Assembly: GCF_040676675.1 (NCBI RefSeq)
Contig: NZ_JBFAPK010000042.1
Location: 16,102 to 80,101 of the forward strand
Direction of reading: 5' to 3'
DNA length: 64,000 bases
Source: JBFAPK01 sp040676675
Lineage (GTDB): Bacteria; Actinomycetota; Actinomycetes; Mycobacteriales; Micromonosporaceae
Below the pieces are notes generated by a model. The model was not told where the DNA came from, did not search any database, and saw only the letters and a program-made list of their open reading frames with translations. The translations under genes were made by a program, and so were the position numbers. Below are positions 36,062 through 44,518 of this stretch, in pieces. Position 1 is the first letter of the stretch, and the number at the start of each line of letters is the position of its first letter.

Positions 36062-37546
36062 TCACCCGACGTCCAGCCGGGCGATCACCGGGCGCAGCGC
36101 GGTCGCCACGTCGGCGGCGGTGACCGGACCGCCCCGGGCGGCCTCCCGCCCCGCCAGCCCGTGCAGGTACGCCGCGGCGAGCGCCGCCCGCTCCGGGGCC
36201 AGCCCCGCCGCGAGCAGCGATCCCAGCAGCCCGGCGAGGACGTCCCCGGTGCCCCCGGTGGCCAGCGCCGGGGTGCCGGTCGGGTTCACGTACGCCCGCC
36301 CGTCGGCGGTGGCGACGATGGTCCGGTCCCCCTTGAGCAGCACGGTCGCCCGCATCCAGGCGGCCAGCCGCAGCGCCGCGCCGACCCGGTCGGCGCCCGG
36401 CGCCTCGCCGGCCAGCCGGGCGAACTCCCGGTCGTGCGGCGTGATCACGATCGGCGCGTCCCGGGCCCGCAGCCGGTCCGCCGACGAGCCGTCGACCAGC
36501 AGGGTCAGCGCGTCCGCGTCCAGGACCACCGGCACCGGTGCGGCGAGCACGCAGCGCAGCTCGGTGAGCGCCTCCTCGCCGGTGCCGAGCCCGGAGCCGC
36601 AGACCCACGCCTGGACCCGGCCCGCGTCGGCCACCCGCTCGGTGGCGATCACCGACGGATGGTGGTGCAGCACCTCGGCCCGGGCGCCGCCGGCGTAGCG
36701 GACCATGCCGGTCGGGCCGGCGAGCGCGCCGCCGACCGAGAGGATCCCGGCGCCCGGGTACGTCGCCGAACCCGTCGCCACCCCCACCACGCCCCGGGTG
36801 TACTTCTCCGACCACGCCCGCAGCCGGGGCCACCAGTCCACGACGTCGGACCACTCGGTGACGCCGAGCGCCGCCGCCGAGCGCAGCGACGGCCCGAGCC
36901 CGATGTCGACCAGCTCGACCTCGCCGGCACGGGTCGCGGCCGGCCCGACCACCAGCCCCGGCTTGAGGCAGCCGAAGGTCACGGTGAGATCGGCGGTCAC
37001 CGCCGCCGCCAGTTCGGCCGTCTCCCCGCCGGCCCCGGGCACGTCACCGCTGTCCGGATCCACCCCGCTGGGCGCGTCCACCGCGACCACGGGGGGCCGC
37101 GCGCCGTCGCGGTCGCGCAGCTCGCCGAGCCGGGCGACCAACCGGGCCGCCGGTTCGCGCAGCCCGCCCGACGCGCCGATCCCGACGATGCCGTCGACCA
37201 CCAGGTCGGTGCCGGCCGGCAGCTCCTCGACGACCCGCCCGCCGGCGGTACGCAGCGCGGCCAGGCCCCGCTCGTGTGCCCGACCCGGTACCAGCGGCAG
37301 CGCCGCCACCCGGGCGCCGCGCTCCGCCAGACGCGCCCCGGCGTAGAGGGCGTCCCCGCCGTTGTCGCCGCTGCCGACCAGCAGCAGCACGCGCGCGCCG
37401 TAGACCCCGCCGCGGTCGGCGAGCAGCAGCGCGCACCGGCGGGCGAGCCCCGCGGCGGCGCGCCGCATCAGCGTGTCCGGCGGCAGCGTGGCCAGCAACT
37501 CCCGCTCCGCCGCCCGCACGTCGGCGACCCGCCAGGCCTGCCTCAT
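36062..37546 (-). CDS. nnr: Bifunctional NAD(P)HX epimerase / ADP-dependent dehydratase
   Basis: The 494-residue fusion repairs damaged (hydrated) NADH and NADPH. The N-terminal ~215 residues are the YjeF/NAXE epimerase (GSGDNGGDALYAGARL). Residues ~235-490 are the NAXD dehydratase (VITPHDREFARLAG, ATGGTGDVLAGLLGSLLA). ATG 37546 begins the family start MRQAWRVADVRAAE. It lies 51 bases downstream of acpS on the same strand, the usual acpS-nnr-alr order of actinobacteria. Confidence 0.95.
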   Translation of the reverse strand: MRQAWRVADVRAAERELLATLPPDTLMRRAAAGLARRCALLLADRGGVYGARVLLLVGSGDNGGDALYAGARLAERGARVAALPLVPGRAHERGLAALRTAGGRVVEELPAGTDLVVDGIVGIGASGGLREPAARLVARLGELRDRDGARPPVVAVDAPSGVDPDSGDVPGAGGETAELAAAVTADLTVTFGCLKPGLVVGPAATRAGEVELVDIGLGPSLRSAAALGVTEWSDVVDWWPRLRAWSEKYTRGVVGVATGSATYPGAGILSVGGALAGPTGMVRYAGGARAEVLHHHPSVIATERVADAGRVQAWVCGSGLGTGEEALTELRCVLAAPVPVVLDADALTLLVDGSSADRLRARDAPIVITPHDREFARLAGEAPGADRVGAALRLAAWMRATVLLKGDRTIVATADGRAYVNPTGTPALATGGTGDVLAGLLGSLLAAGLAPERAALAAAYLHGLAGREAARGGPVTAADVATALRPVIARLDVG

Positions 37547-37597
37547 CCCCGTCGTCCCCTCTCGCCGGGCGGTCCGCTCACCGCGCCGTCCGCGCGG

Positions 37598-37966
37598 TCA
37601 CTGCTCCGCCACCACCATCGCCGAGGCGATGCCGCCGTCGTGGGAGAGCGACAGGTGCCAGCGGTTGACGCCGCGCTCGGTCGCGGCGGCGGCGACCGTA
37701 CCGGAAACCGTCAGCCACGGCCGCCCGTCCGGGTCGGCCACGATCTCGCAGTCGTGCCAGTGCAGGCCGGCCGGGGCGCCGAGCGCCTTGGCCACCGCCT
37801 CCTTGGCCGCGAAGCGGGCGGCGAGCGACTCGGGCGAACGCGGGTGCCCCGACGCGGTGTAGCGCTCGGCCTCGGTGAAGAGCCGGTCCGCGAGCAGCGG
37901 CGTCCGGGCGAGCGCGCGGGCGAACCGGTCGACCAGGACCACATCGATGCCGACTGCCACGATCAC
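37598..37966 (-). CDS. acpS: Holo-[acyl-carrier-protein] synthase
   Basis: The 122-residue AcpS moves phosphopantetheine from CoA to acyl carrier protein. The magnesium-binding GIDVVLVDRF, the catalytic FAAKEAVAKALG and the C-terminal WHLSLSHDGGIASAMVV are intact. GTG 37966 is the first codon of the conserved start VIVAVGIDV. It diverges from the WXG100-like gene, leaving a 164-base region with no other recognised feature. Confidence 0.95.
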   Translation of the reverse strand: MIVAVGIDVVLVDRFARALARTPLLADRLFTEAERYTASGHPRSPESLAARFAAKEAVAKALGAPAGLHWHDCEIVADPDGRPWLTVSGTVAAAATERGVNRWHLSLSHDGGIASAMVVAEQ

Positions 37967-38130
37967 GGGTTCAGCCTAACGGGCCGGGGGCGGCGAGATT
38001 ACCGCCCCGGTCCCGCCCGCGGAAGCACCTGTGGACAACCTTCGGCGCGGTACCACGCGCGCCGTCCACAGGACGGCGACGAGGCGCCGGCCCACGCCTA
38101 CCGTCGGCGGCAACGACGTTTCCCGCGGGG

Positions 38131-38439
38131 GTGACCAAGGTGGAAGAGCAGCTTCGCGTACGCACCGACGTGCTACGCGCCTGCGCCGACGAGCTGACCG
38201 GCGTCGGCTACCGGCTGGGCCACGGCCTGGCCGGCGATCCGGCGCTGGTCGTGGCGGAGCCCGGGGCCGAGGCGGCCACGGCGCTGGTCGGGCTGGAGTC
38301 CGCGACGCACGCCTGGCTCTGCTCGCTGGGTGGCCGGCTCGCGGTGACGGCCGACGGGCTGCGCGCCGCCGCACGCGAGTACGACGCCGCCGACGAGCGG
38401 GCGACCGTCCGCCTCGCCGCCACCGGAGCGGGCCGATGA
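38131..38439 (+). CDS. WXG100-like small helical protein
   Basis: A 102-residue, nearly all-helical protein (EEQLRVRTDVLRACADELTG ... HAWLCSLGGRLAVTADGLRAAAREYDAADE). Length, heptad pattern and the Trp in the middle recall ESX/WXG100 substrates and the ESX-associated small partners of actinobacteria. The exact WxG turn is not present (WLCSLGGRL), so the family call is tentative. GTG 38131 is used; GTG 38140 is an alternative. Its stop overlaps the DUF1023 start as ATGA. Confidence 0.7.
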   Translation: MTKVEEQLRVRTDVLRACADELTGVGYRLGHGLAGDPALVVAEPGAEAATALVGLESATHAWLCSLGGRLAVTADGLRAAAREYDAADERATVRLAATGAGR

Positions 38440-40001
38440 TCACGTACGAGCGGCTCCGGGCGATGGATCCGGCCGCGTGGCGGGCGGCCGGGGTCGCCTG
38501 GGGCGCGCTGGTCGAGACGGTCGACCGCCCCGCCGGGGCGATCCGGTCCGGCGCGAACGGGCTGCGGGTCGTCTGGTCCGGCGCGGCCGCCGGAGCCGCC
38601 GACGGGCGGCTGGCCGCCCTGCGGGCCGAGCTGGCCGGGAGCCGTCCCGTCCTGATCGAGATCGACCAGCTCCTCGCCGAGTACGCGGAGCAGCTCGCCC
38701 GCGCCCGGGCGATGCTGGCCGCCGCCGGCCCGAGCACCGGCGCACCGCGCCCCGGCGGCGAGATGCCGGGCGGCGGGATCCCGGGCGGCGAGACCACTGG
38801 CGGCGCCGAGACCGCCCTCGCCCTCGCCCGTCGGGCCGACCGGCGGGCCGCCCGGGCGCTGACCGAGCTGGCGGCCGATGCCCGCACCGGCTGGACCGCC
38901 CCGCCGCCGGCCGGGCGACCCCCGGCGACCGCCGGTCCGCTGGCGGTCTGGCACTGGTGGCAGCGGTTGGCCCCGGCCCAGCGCCGGTGGCTGCTCGGGC
39001 GCGAGCCGGCGCTGGTCGGGCGCCTCGACGGCGTGCCGGTGGCCGCCCGCGACCAGGCCAACCGGCTGCTCCTGGCCGACCAGCGGGCGGAGCTGCGGGC
39101 GCGGCGCGCCCGACTGCTCGCGCAGCGCCCGGCGACCGCGGCCGGGGCGGCCGAGCTGGCCCGGCTGGACGGGCTCCTGGACGGGCTGGCCGACGTCGAG
39201 CACCGGCTGGCCGCCCGGAACGGCCCCCGGGCGTACCTGCTCTCGCTCGATCCGGCCGGCGACGGCCGGGCGGTCGTGGCGCTGGGCAACCCCGACCGGG
39301 CCGACAACGTGCTGACCTACGTGCCGGGGATGACCTCCGACCTGCCCGGCCTGCGGGGCGAACTGGACCGGGCCGAACGGCTCGCGGCGCGCTGCGGCGA
39401 GCTGGCCCCGACCAGGCAGAGCGCGGCGGTGCTCTGGCTGGACTACGACGCGCCCGACTTCGTCGACGAGGCCGCGGGCGCGAAGCGCGCCGAGGTGGCC
39501 GCGCCCGGGTTGCACCGGTTCCAGGAGGGGCTGCGCCTCACCCACGAGACCGCCGAGGGCAGCACCGCGACCCGTACCGTGGTCGGGCACAGCTACGGCT
39601 CGCTCGTGGTCGGCAGCGCCGCCCGGGACCACGGGTTGGCCGCGGACAACCTGGTCCTTGTCGGCTCTCCCGGTGTCGGCGTGGACCACGCCGCACGGCT
39701 GTCGGCGCCGGGTACGGCCGTCTGGGCCAGTACGGCGGCGAACGACGTCATCCAGTACGCCGCCCGGTCGCCCGGCGAGGCGCTCGCCGGGCTGGCCGCC
39801 GGGGTGGCGCTGCCGGGTCTCGGCCTTCCGCTGGTGCTGGGCCGCCCGGGTGAGCAGCTCTGGTTCGGCCGCAACCCGGTCGACCCGGGCTTCGGGGCGC
39901 GGGTCTTCGCGGGCGCCCCACGCGGCCACACCGGCTACTGGGACGCCGGCAACCCGGCACTGGACAGCATGGCCCGCATCGCCCTGGGCGTCGCCCCGTG
40001 A
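38436..40001 (+). CDS. DUF1023 alpha/beta hydrolase with helical N-terminal domain
   Basis: The 521-residue protein begins with ~190 helical residues broken by a Gly/Pro-rich stretch (GAPRPGGEMPGGGIPGGE near 105). The C-terminal ~330 residues are a DUF1023 alpha/beta hydrolase with nucleophile Ser in VVGHSYGSLVVG and a C-terminal His in RGHTGYWDAGN. It is translationally coupled to the WXG100-like gene (ATGA). That architecture fits a type VII secretion effector with its small partner, but no secretion genes are in the window. The substrate is unknown. Confidence 0.83.
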   Translation: MITYERLRAMDPAAWRAAGVAWGALVETVDRPAGAIRSGANGLRVVWSGAAAGAADGRLAALRAELAGSRPVLIEIDQLLAEYAEQLARARAMLAAAGPSTGAPRPGGEMPGGGIPGGETTGGAETALALARRADRRAARALTELAADARTGWTAPPPAGRPPATAGPLAVWHWWQRLAPAQRRWLLGREPALVGRLDGVPVAARDQANRLLLADQRAELRARRARLLAQRPATAAGAAELARLDGLLDGLADVEHRLAARNGPRAYLLSLDPAGDGRAVVALGNPDRADNVLTYVPGMTSDLPGLRGELDRAERLAARCGELAPTRQSAAVLWLDYDAPDFVDEAAGAKRAEVAAPGLHRFQEGLRLTHETAEGSTATRTVVGHSYGSLVVGSAARDHGLAADNLVLVGSPGVGVDHAARLSAPGTAVWASTAANDVIQYAARSPGEALAGLAAGVALPGLGLPLVLGRPGEQLWFGRNPVDPGFGARVFAGAPRGHTGYWDAGNPALDSMARIALGVAP

Positions 40002-40024
40002 CCCGTGGCCCGCGGGAACCCGCG

Positions 40025-41935
40025 CTACTCGACCGTGACCGACTTGGCCAGGTTCCGGGGCTGGTCCACGTCGTGGCCCCGGGCCGCGGCGATCTCGCAG
40101 GCGAGTACCTGCAACGGCACGGTGGTGACCAGCGGCGCCAGCAGCGTCGGCGTGCGCGGTACGTAGATCACGTCGTCGGCGTACGGCAGCACGGAGCCGT
40201 CCCCCTCCTCGGCGATCACGATGGTCCGGGCGCCCCGGGCCCGGACCTCCTGGATGTTGGAGACGATCTTGTCGTGCAGCATGGCCTGCCCGGTCGGCGA
40301 GGGCACCACGCAGACCACCGGGGTGCCCTGCTCGATCAGCGCGATCGGGCCGTGCTTGAGCTCGCCCGCCGCGAAGCCCTCGGCGTGCATGTAGGCCAGC
40401 TCCTTGAGCTTGAGCGCGCCCTCCAGCGCCACCGGGTAGCCGACGTGCCGCCCGATGAAGAGCACCGTGGGCGCCGCCTTGAGGTCCCGGCCCAGCTGAC
40501 GCACCGGCTCGATGCCGTCGAGCAGCGTACCGATCTTGTCGGGCATCCCGAGCAGCTGCTCGACGATCGCCCGGGTCTCGTCCGCGTAGAGGTTGCCGCG
40601 GACCTGGGCCAGGTGCAGGCCGATCAGGTAGCAGGCGACGAGCTGGGTCAGGAACGCCTTGGTCGAGGCGACCGCTATCTCCGGCCCGCCGTGCGTGTAG
40701 AGCACCGCGTCCGACTCGCGCGGGATGGTGGAGCCGTTGGTGTTGCAGATGGCCAGCACCCGCGCCTTCTGCTCCTTGGCGTGCCGCAGCGCCATCAGCG
40801 TGTCCATCGTCTCCCCGGACTGGGAGATCGCCACGACCAGGGTGGACCGGTCGAGCACCGGGTCGCGGTAGCGGAACTCGCTGGCCAGCTCCACCTCGCA
40901 GGGGATCCGGGTCCAGTGCTCGATCGCGTGCTTGGCCACCAGCCCGGAGTGGTACGCGGTACCGCAGGCGACGATGAAGACCTTGTCGACGTCGCGCAGG
41001 TCCTGGTCGCTGAGGCGTACCTCGTCGAGCAGGATCTCGCCGTTGTCGGTGAGCCGCCCCCGCAGCGTGTCGGCGACGGCCTGCGGCTGCTCGGCGATCT
41101 CCTTCAACATGAAGTACTCGTGGCCGCCCTTTTCGGCGGCCGAGGAATCCCAGTCGATGTGGAAGTCCTTGCCGGTGGCGGGCCAGCCGGCGAAGTCGGT
41201 GATCTCGATCGTGCTGGGCGTGATCAGGACGACCTGGTCCTGGCCCAGCTCGACGGCGTCGCGGGTGTGCTCGATGAACGCGGAGACGTCGCTGGCCAGG
41301 TAGTTCTCCCCGACTCCCCGACCGACCACCAGGGGCGAGTTCCGCCGGGCGCCGACGACCGCGCCGGGCGCCCCGGCGTCGACCGCGAGCAGCGTGAACG
41401 CCCCCTCCAGCCGCTGGCAGACCAGACGCATGGCCGCCGCGAGCAGCTGTGGCCCCTCCGCCTCCCCGTCGGCGCGCAGCTTGCGCAGGGCGGCGGAGAG
41501 CAGGTGCGCGGCGCACTCGGTGTCGGTGTCGCTGGCGAACTGGACCCCGTCGGCCTCCAGCTCGGCGCGGAGTTTGGCGAAGTTCTCGATGATGCCGTTG
41601 TGGATCACCGCCACGCGACCGTCACCGGCCGGGTGCGGGTGGGCGTTGCGGTCCGTCGGGCCGCCGTGGGTCGCCCAGCGGGTGTGCCCGATCCCGGTCG
41701 TACCGTCGCCGATGCCCCGGGCGGTCTCGCCGGTCGCCGCGTCGGCCGCCGACCGCTCCGACAGCGCCTTCTCCAGGTTGGCGAGCTTGCCGGCCCGCTT
41801 CTCGATCAGGAGCTCGTCCTCGCTGACGATCGCCACCCCGGCCGAGTCGTAACCGCGGTACTCCAGCCGCCGCAGCCCGTCCAGCACGATGCCCATGGCC
41901 GGCCGAGCGCCGGCGTACCCCACGATTCCGCACAT
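40025..41935 (-). CDS. glmS: Glucosamine-6-phosphate synthase (isomerising)
   Basis: The 636-residue enzyme makes glucosamine-6-phosphate from fructose-6-phosphate and glutamine, the first step to UDP-GlcNAc. The glutaminase nucleophile Cys2 (MCGIVGYAG), two SIS domains (SQSGETMDTLMAL; the later FIGRHVGYPVALEGALKLKE) and the C-terminal end KSVTVE are present. AGCCTA at 41944-41949 (TAGGCT towards the gene) lies 8 bases before ATG 41935. No glmS ribozyme is seen upstream. glmM, acting two steps later, is at 44.5 kb. Confidence 0.97.
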   Translation of the reverse strand: MCGIVGYAGARPAMGIVLDGLRRLEYRGYDSAGVAIVSEDELLIEKRAGKLANLEKALSERSAADAATGETARGIGDGTTGIGHTRWATHGGPTDRNAHPHPAGDGRVAVIHNGIIENFAKLRAELEADGVQFASDTDTECAAHLLSAALRKLRADGEAEGPQLLAAAMRLVCQRLEGAFTLLAVDAGAPGAVVGARRNSPLVVGRGVGENYLASDVSAFIEHTRDAVELGQDQVVLITPSTIEITDFAGWPATGKDFHIDWDSSAAEKGGHEYFMLKEIAEQPQAVADTLRGRLTDNGEILLDEVRLSDQDLRDVDKVFIVACGTAYHSGLVAKHAIEHWTRIPCEVELASEFRYRDPVLDRSTLVVAISQSGETMDTLMALRHAKEQKARVLAICNTNGSTIPRESDAVLYTHGGPEIAVASTKAFLTQLVACYLIGLHLAQVRGNLYADETRAIVEQLLGMPDKIGTLLDGIEPVRQLGRDLKAAPTVLFIGRHVGYPVALEGALKLKELAYMHAEGFAAGELKHGPIALIEQGTPVVCVVPSPTGQAMLHDKIVSNIQEVRARGARTIVIAEEGDGSVLPYADDVIYVPRTPTLLAPLVTTVPLQVLACEIAAARGHDVDQPRNLAKSVTVE

Positions 41936-42372
41936 GACTCCGGAGCCTAGCCGAATTTCGCTCAGCGCGACTGCTCAGAAGCGGGCTAATCGAGCAAAGC
42001 CTTTGCGCGATGTGGCCGCCTCGGGCAGCAACCGGATGAGTACCCCAATCCCGGCCAGCCCACTCGGCCCACCCCGCCACCTCGGTCCCGTCCCCACGGA
42101 ACCAGGCAAAACCGACACAAGCCGCGCCCACGGCACCCCGCCGGGGACGGCCGAAACCAACATCGGGCCACGCCCGGCTACGGACGGCCAGAACGCACCT
42201 ACGGTGGGGCCCGCCGTGCCCGGCGGAGACATCACGCCTGACGGGATCCGCCGGGCATGGCGGGCCCCACCCCACCGCAACCTCGCTCGGACCCGGCCAG
42301 GAACGCGACCGGCCACCAACGCGACCCGGCCACGGGCGTGGCATCGACGGCGGAACGCCCTAGGCTGGCCGG
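41936..42372. other. Divergent intergenic region glmS / dapC-like
   Basis: This 437-base region holds the glmS -10 hexamer at one end, the dapC -10 hexamer TAGGCT (42361-42366) at the other, and a large palindrome at 42203-42271. The remainder is C-rich on the plus strand with scattered short CGG/CCG repeats. I find no gene. Confidence 0.55.
42203..42271. repeat. Large GC palindrome, copy 1
   Basis: Arms of 25 bases (42203-42227 and 42247-42271) match with one mismatch around a 19-base loop. The element begins GGTGGGGCCCGCC, and GGCGGAGACATC runs from the left arm into the loop. The sequence at 43625-43692 is built on the same plan and shares these blocks. Because copy 1 lies between divergent genes, it is not needed as a terminator. 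Confidence 0.75.
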
Positions 42373-43578
42373 GTGACGACGACCTCCCCCGACCTCGATC
42401 CCCTGGTACGCCGAATGCGAGCGTTCGGCACGACCATCTTCACCGAGATGTCGGCCCTGGCGACGCGTACCGGCGCCGTCAACCTCGGGCAGGGCTTCCC
42501 CGACACGGACGGGCCCGCCGAGATGCTGGAGGCCGCGGCGGAGGCGCTCCGGTCCGGGCAGAACCAGTACCCGCCCGGACCCGGCATCCCGCTGCTGCGG
42601 CGGGCCGTCGCCGAGCACCAGCGCCGCTTCTGGGGACTGGAATACGACCCCGACGGCGAGGTACTGATCACCGCGGGCGCCACCGAGGCGGTCGCGGCGG
42701 CCATCCTCGCCCTCTGCGAGCCGGGCGACGAGGTGGTCTGCTTCGAGCCGTACTACGACTCGTACGCGGCCTCCATCGCGCTCGCCGGCGCGGTCCGGCG
42801 CCCGGTCACCCTGCGCCCCTCGGCCGACGGCCGGTTCGCCTTCGACCCGGACGAACTGCGCGCCGCGTTCGGGCCGCGTACCCGGCTGGTGCTGCTCAAC
42901 TCGCCGCACAATCCGACCGGGAAGGTCTTCACCCGCGCCGAGCTGACCCTCGTCGCCGACCTCTGCGCCGAGCACGACGCGTACGCGGTCACCGACGAGG
43001 TGTACGAGCACCTGGTCTTCACCGACGCCTCCGGCCCGCACCTGCCGCTGGCCGCCCTGCCCGGGATGCGCGAACGGACCCTGCGGATCTCGTCGGCCGG
43101 CAAGACCTTCTCCTGCACGGGCTGGAAGATCGGCTGGGCCAGCGGCCCGGCCGAGCTCGTCTCCGCGACGCTACGGGTGAAGCAGTTCCTCACCTTCGTC
43201 AACGGCGCGCCCCTGCAACCGGCCGTCGCCGTCGCGCTGGCGCTGCCCGACAGCTACTACGACGGCTTCCGGGCCGGCCTTCAGGCCCGCCGGGACCAGC
43301 TCACCGAGGGTCTGGTCGACGCCGGCCTCAAGGTGCTCCCGTCCGAGGGCACCTACTTCGTGACCACGGACATCAGCGCGCTCGGCGGTCGTGACGGCAT
43401 CGAGTTCTGCCGTACGCTGCCCGAACGCTGCGGCGTGGTGGCGATCCCGACCCAGGTCTTCTACGACGACGTCGAGGCCGGTCGCCGGCTGGTCCGGTTC
43501 GCCTTCTGCAAGCGCCCCGAGGTGCTCACCGAGGCCGTCGCCCGGCTCCGCGCCATGTCCCCCGCCGCGACGGCCTGA
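42373..43578 (+). CDS. dapC: PLP aminotransferase, DapC-like (N-succinyldiaminopimelate aminotransferase)
   Basis: A 401-residue fold-type I aminotransferase. LGQGFPDTDGP at the start, NSPHNPTGKVF for the carboxylate/PLP site, TDEVYEHLVF and the PLP Lys in SSAGKTFSCTGWKIGW are all present. It closely resembles the mycobacterial protein assigned as DapC of the lysine/diaminopimelate pathway, but related enzymes act as kynurenine or methionine aminotransferases, so specificity is inferred. TAGGCT at 42361-42366 lies 6 bases before GTG 42373. Large palindromes lie on both sides of the gene. Confidence 0.85.
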   Translation: MTTTSPDLDPLVRRMRAFGTTIFTEMSALATRTGAVNLGQGFPDTDGPAEMLEAAAEALRSGQNQYPPGPGIPLLRRAVAEHQRRFWGLEYDPDGEVLITAGATEAVAAAILALCEPGDEVVCFEPYYDSYAASIALAGAVRRPVTLRPSADGRFAFDPDELRAAFGPRTRLVLLNSPHNPTGKVFTRAELTLVADLCAEHDAYAVTDEVYEHLVFTDASGPHLPLAALPGMRERTLRISSAGKTFSCTGWKIGWASGPAELVSATLRVKQFLTFVNGAPLQPAVAVALALPDSYYDGFRAGLQARRDQLTEGLVDAGLKVLPSEGTYFVTTDISALGGRDGIEFCRTLPERCGVVAIPTQVFYDDVEAGRRLVRFAFCKRPEVLTEAVARLRAMSPAATA

Positions 43579-43624
43579 GCCCGCCGCAAGAGCCCCACCG
43601 CCACGGGCCGAGCCCGCTGGCGCC

Positions 43625-43692
43625 GGGTGGGCCCGCCCGCCCGGCGAAGACATCGAGCGTGTCGGGCTGGGCGGGCACGGTGGGCCCACCCC
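43625..43692. repeat. Large GC palindrome, copy 2
   Basis: GGGTGGGCCCGCC at the left pairs with GGTGGGCCCACCC at the right (one mismatch), and an inner GCCCGCCC pairs with GGGCGGGC. CCCGGCGAAGACATC follows the left arm, as in copy 1. AAGAGCC and GGCTCTT form a further outer pair about 35 and 10 bases outside it. It lies between the convergent dapC-like gene and trxA and could terminate both. Confidence 0.7.
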
Positions 43693-43753
43693 AACCGGAG
43701 GCTCTTCTCATGTCAGGATCACACGCCGGCTACCAACGCCTGGCCGGGTACAC

Positions 43754-44077
43754 CTAGCCCGACAGCGCCGAGTCGATCTGCGCCCGCAGCCTGGACTTCG
43801 GCTGCGCCCCGACGACCTGCGACACCACCTCGCCGGCCCGGAAGACGCTCAGCGTCGGCATCGAGGAGACCCCGTACGCCCGCGCCGTCTCGGGGTTCTC
43901 GTCGGCGTTGATCTTGACGACCCGGGCCCGGCCCGCGTACTCCGCCGAGAGTTCGTCGAGCACCGGTGCGAGCCGGTGGCACGGCCCGCACCACTCGGCC
44001 CAGAACTCGACCAGCACCGGCAACTCGCTGGCGAGCACCTCGCCGCCGAAGGTCGCGTCGGTCACGTCCGTGGTCAT
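43754..44077 (-). CDS. trxA: Thioredoxin
   Basis: The 107-residue protein has the thioredoxin active site WCGPC (in FWAEWCGPCHRLAP) and the cis-Pro segment SSMPTLSVF. ATG 44077 overlaps the stop of the MerR-type gene (ATGA), so the two are cotranscribed and coupled. It reduces protein disulfides in the cytoplasm. The link to a MerR regulator suggests control by redox or thiol stress. Confidence 0.93.
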   Translation of the reverse strand: MTTDVTDATFGGEVLASELPVLVEFWAEWCGPCHRLAPVLDELSAEYAGRARVVKINADENPETARAYGVSSMPTLSVFRAGEVVSQVVGAQPKSRLRAQIDSALSG

Positions 44078-44472
44078 GGTGTTTCCCTCTTTCCGTTGCT
44101 GCCGGCGGCCGCGCCGCCGTCCCGGCCGCGCGCCGCCGCGAGTTCCCGGCTCACCCGGCCGCGCACCGCGAGCAGTCGCGCGATGCAGGTGTCGAGGTCG
44201 GCGAGCTTGCGCCCGAGCACCTCGATCGAGGCGGGGCACGCCGCGCCGGACTCGCGCCCGGAGCGGAGGCACTCCACGAACGGGCGCGTCTCCTCCAGGT
44301 TGAACCCGATGTCGAGCAGCGACCGGATCTCGCGTACCAGGCGCAGGTCGACCTCGTCGTAGTCGCGGTAGCCGTTGGCGGTACGCCGGGCGCTGAGCAA
44401 CCCGTGCTGCTCGTAGTACCGCAGCGTGCGCGGGCTGGTACCGGCACGCTCGGCGAGCTCACCTATGCGCAT
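44074..44472 (-). CDS. MerR-family regulator coupled to trxA
   Basis: The 132-residue protein has the MerR winged helix (MRIGELAERAGTSPRTLRYYEQHGLL, then ANGYRDYDEVD) and a coiled-coil dimerisation helix. Three cysteines (in VECLR, GAACPAS and LDTCIARL) could sense metal or redox state, though the spacing matches neither SoxR nor MerR. It lies directly upstream of trxA with overlapping ATGA, and a near-palindrome at 44487-44506 precedes it. A role in thioredoxin induction is inferred. Confidence 0.85.
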   Translation of the reverse strand: MRIGELAERAGTSPRTLRYYEQHGLLSARRTANGYRDYDEVDLRLVREIRSLLDIGFNLEETRPFVECLRSGRESGAACPASIEVLGRKLADLDTCIARLLAVRGRVSRELAAARGRDGGAAAGSNGKRETP

Positions 44473-44486
44473 CAGCCAACGGTAGA

Positions 44487-44506
44487 CCTTGACACCGGCG
44501 TCAGGG
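44487..44506 (-). promoter_or_regulatory. Candidate MerR operator/promoter
   Basis: A 20-base near-palindrome (16 of 20 positions symmetric; core TTGACACC with GGCGTCAG) ends 14 bases upstream of the MerR start codon. MerR regulators bind such dyads inside promoters with long spacers. Read towards the gene, CTGACG could be the -35 and TCTACC the -10. Confidence 0.55.
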
Positions 44507-44518
44507 CCAGCGCGAGGT

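Noticed and set aside
38208..40024. Minus-strand open frame opposite the WXG100-like and DUF1023 genes
   Set aside because: It runs on into the glmS region in another frame and has no recognisable domain; the plus-strand genes overlap by ATGA and carry a hydrolase motif.
41936..42372. glmS ribozyme
   Set aside because: The ribozyme is known from Firmicutes leaders; here the -10 hexamer is 8 bases from the start codon, leaving no leader.
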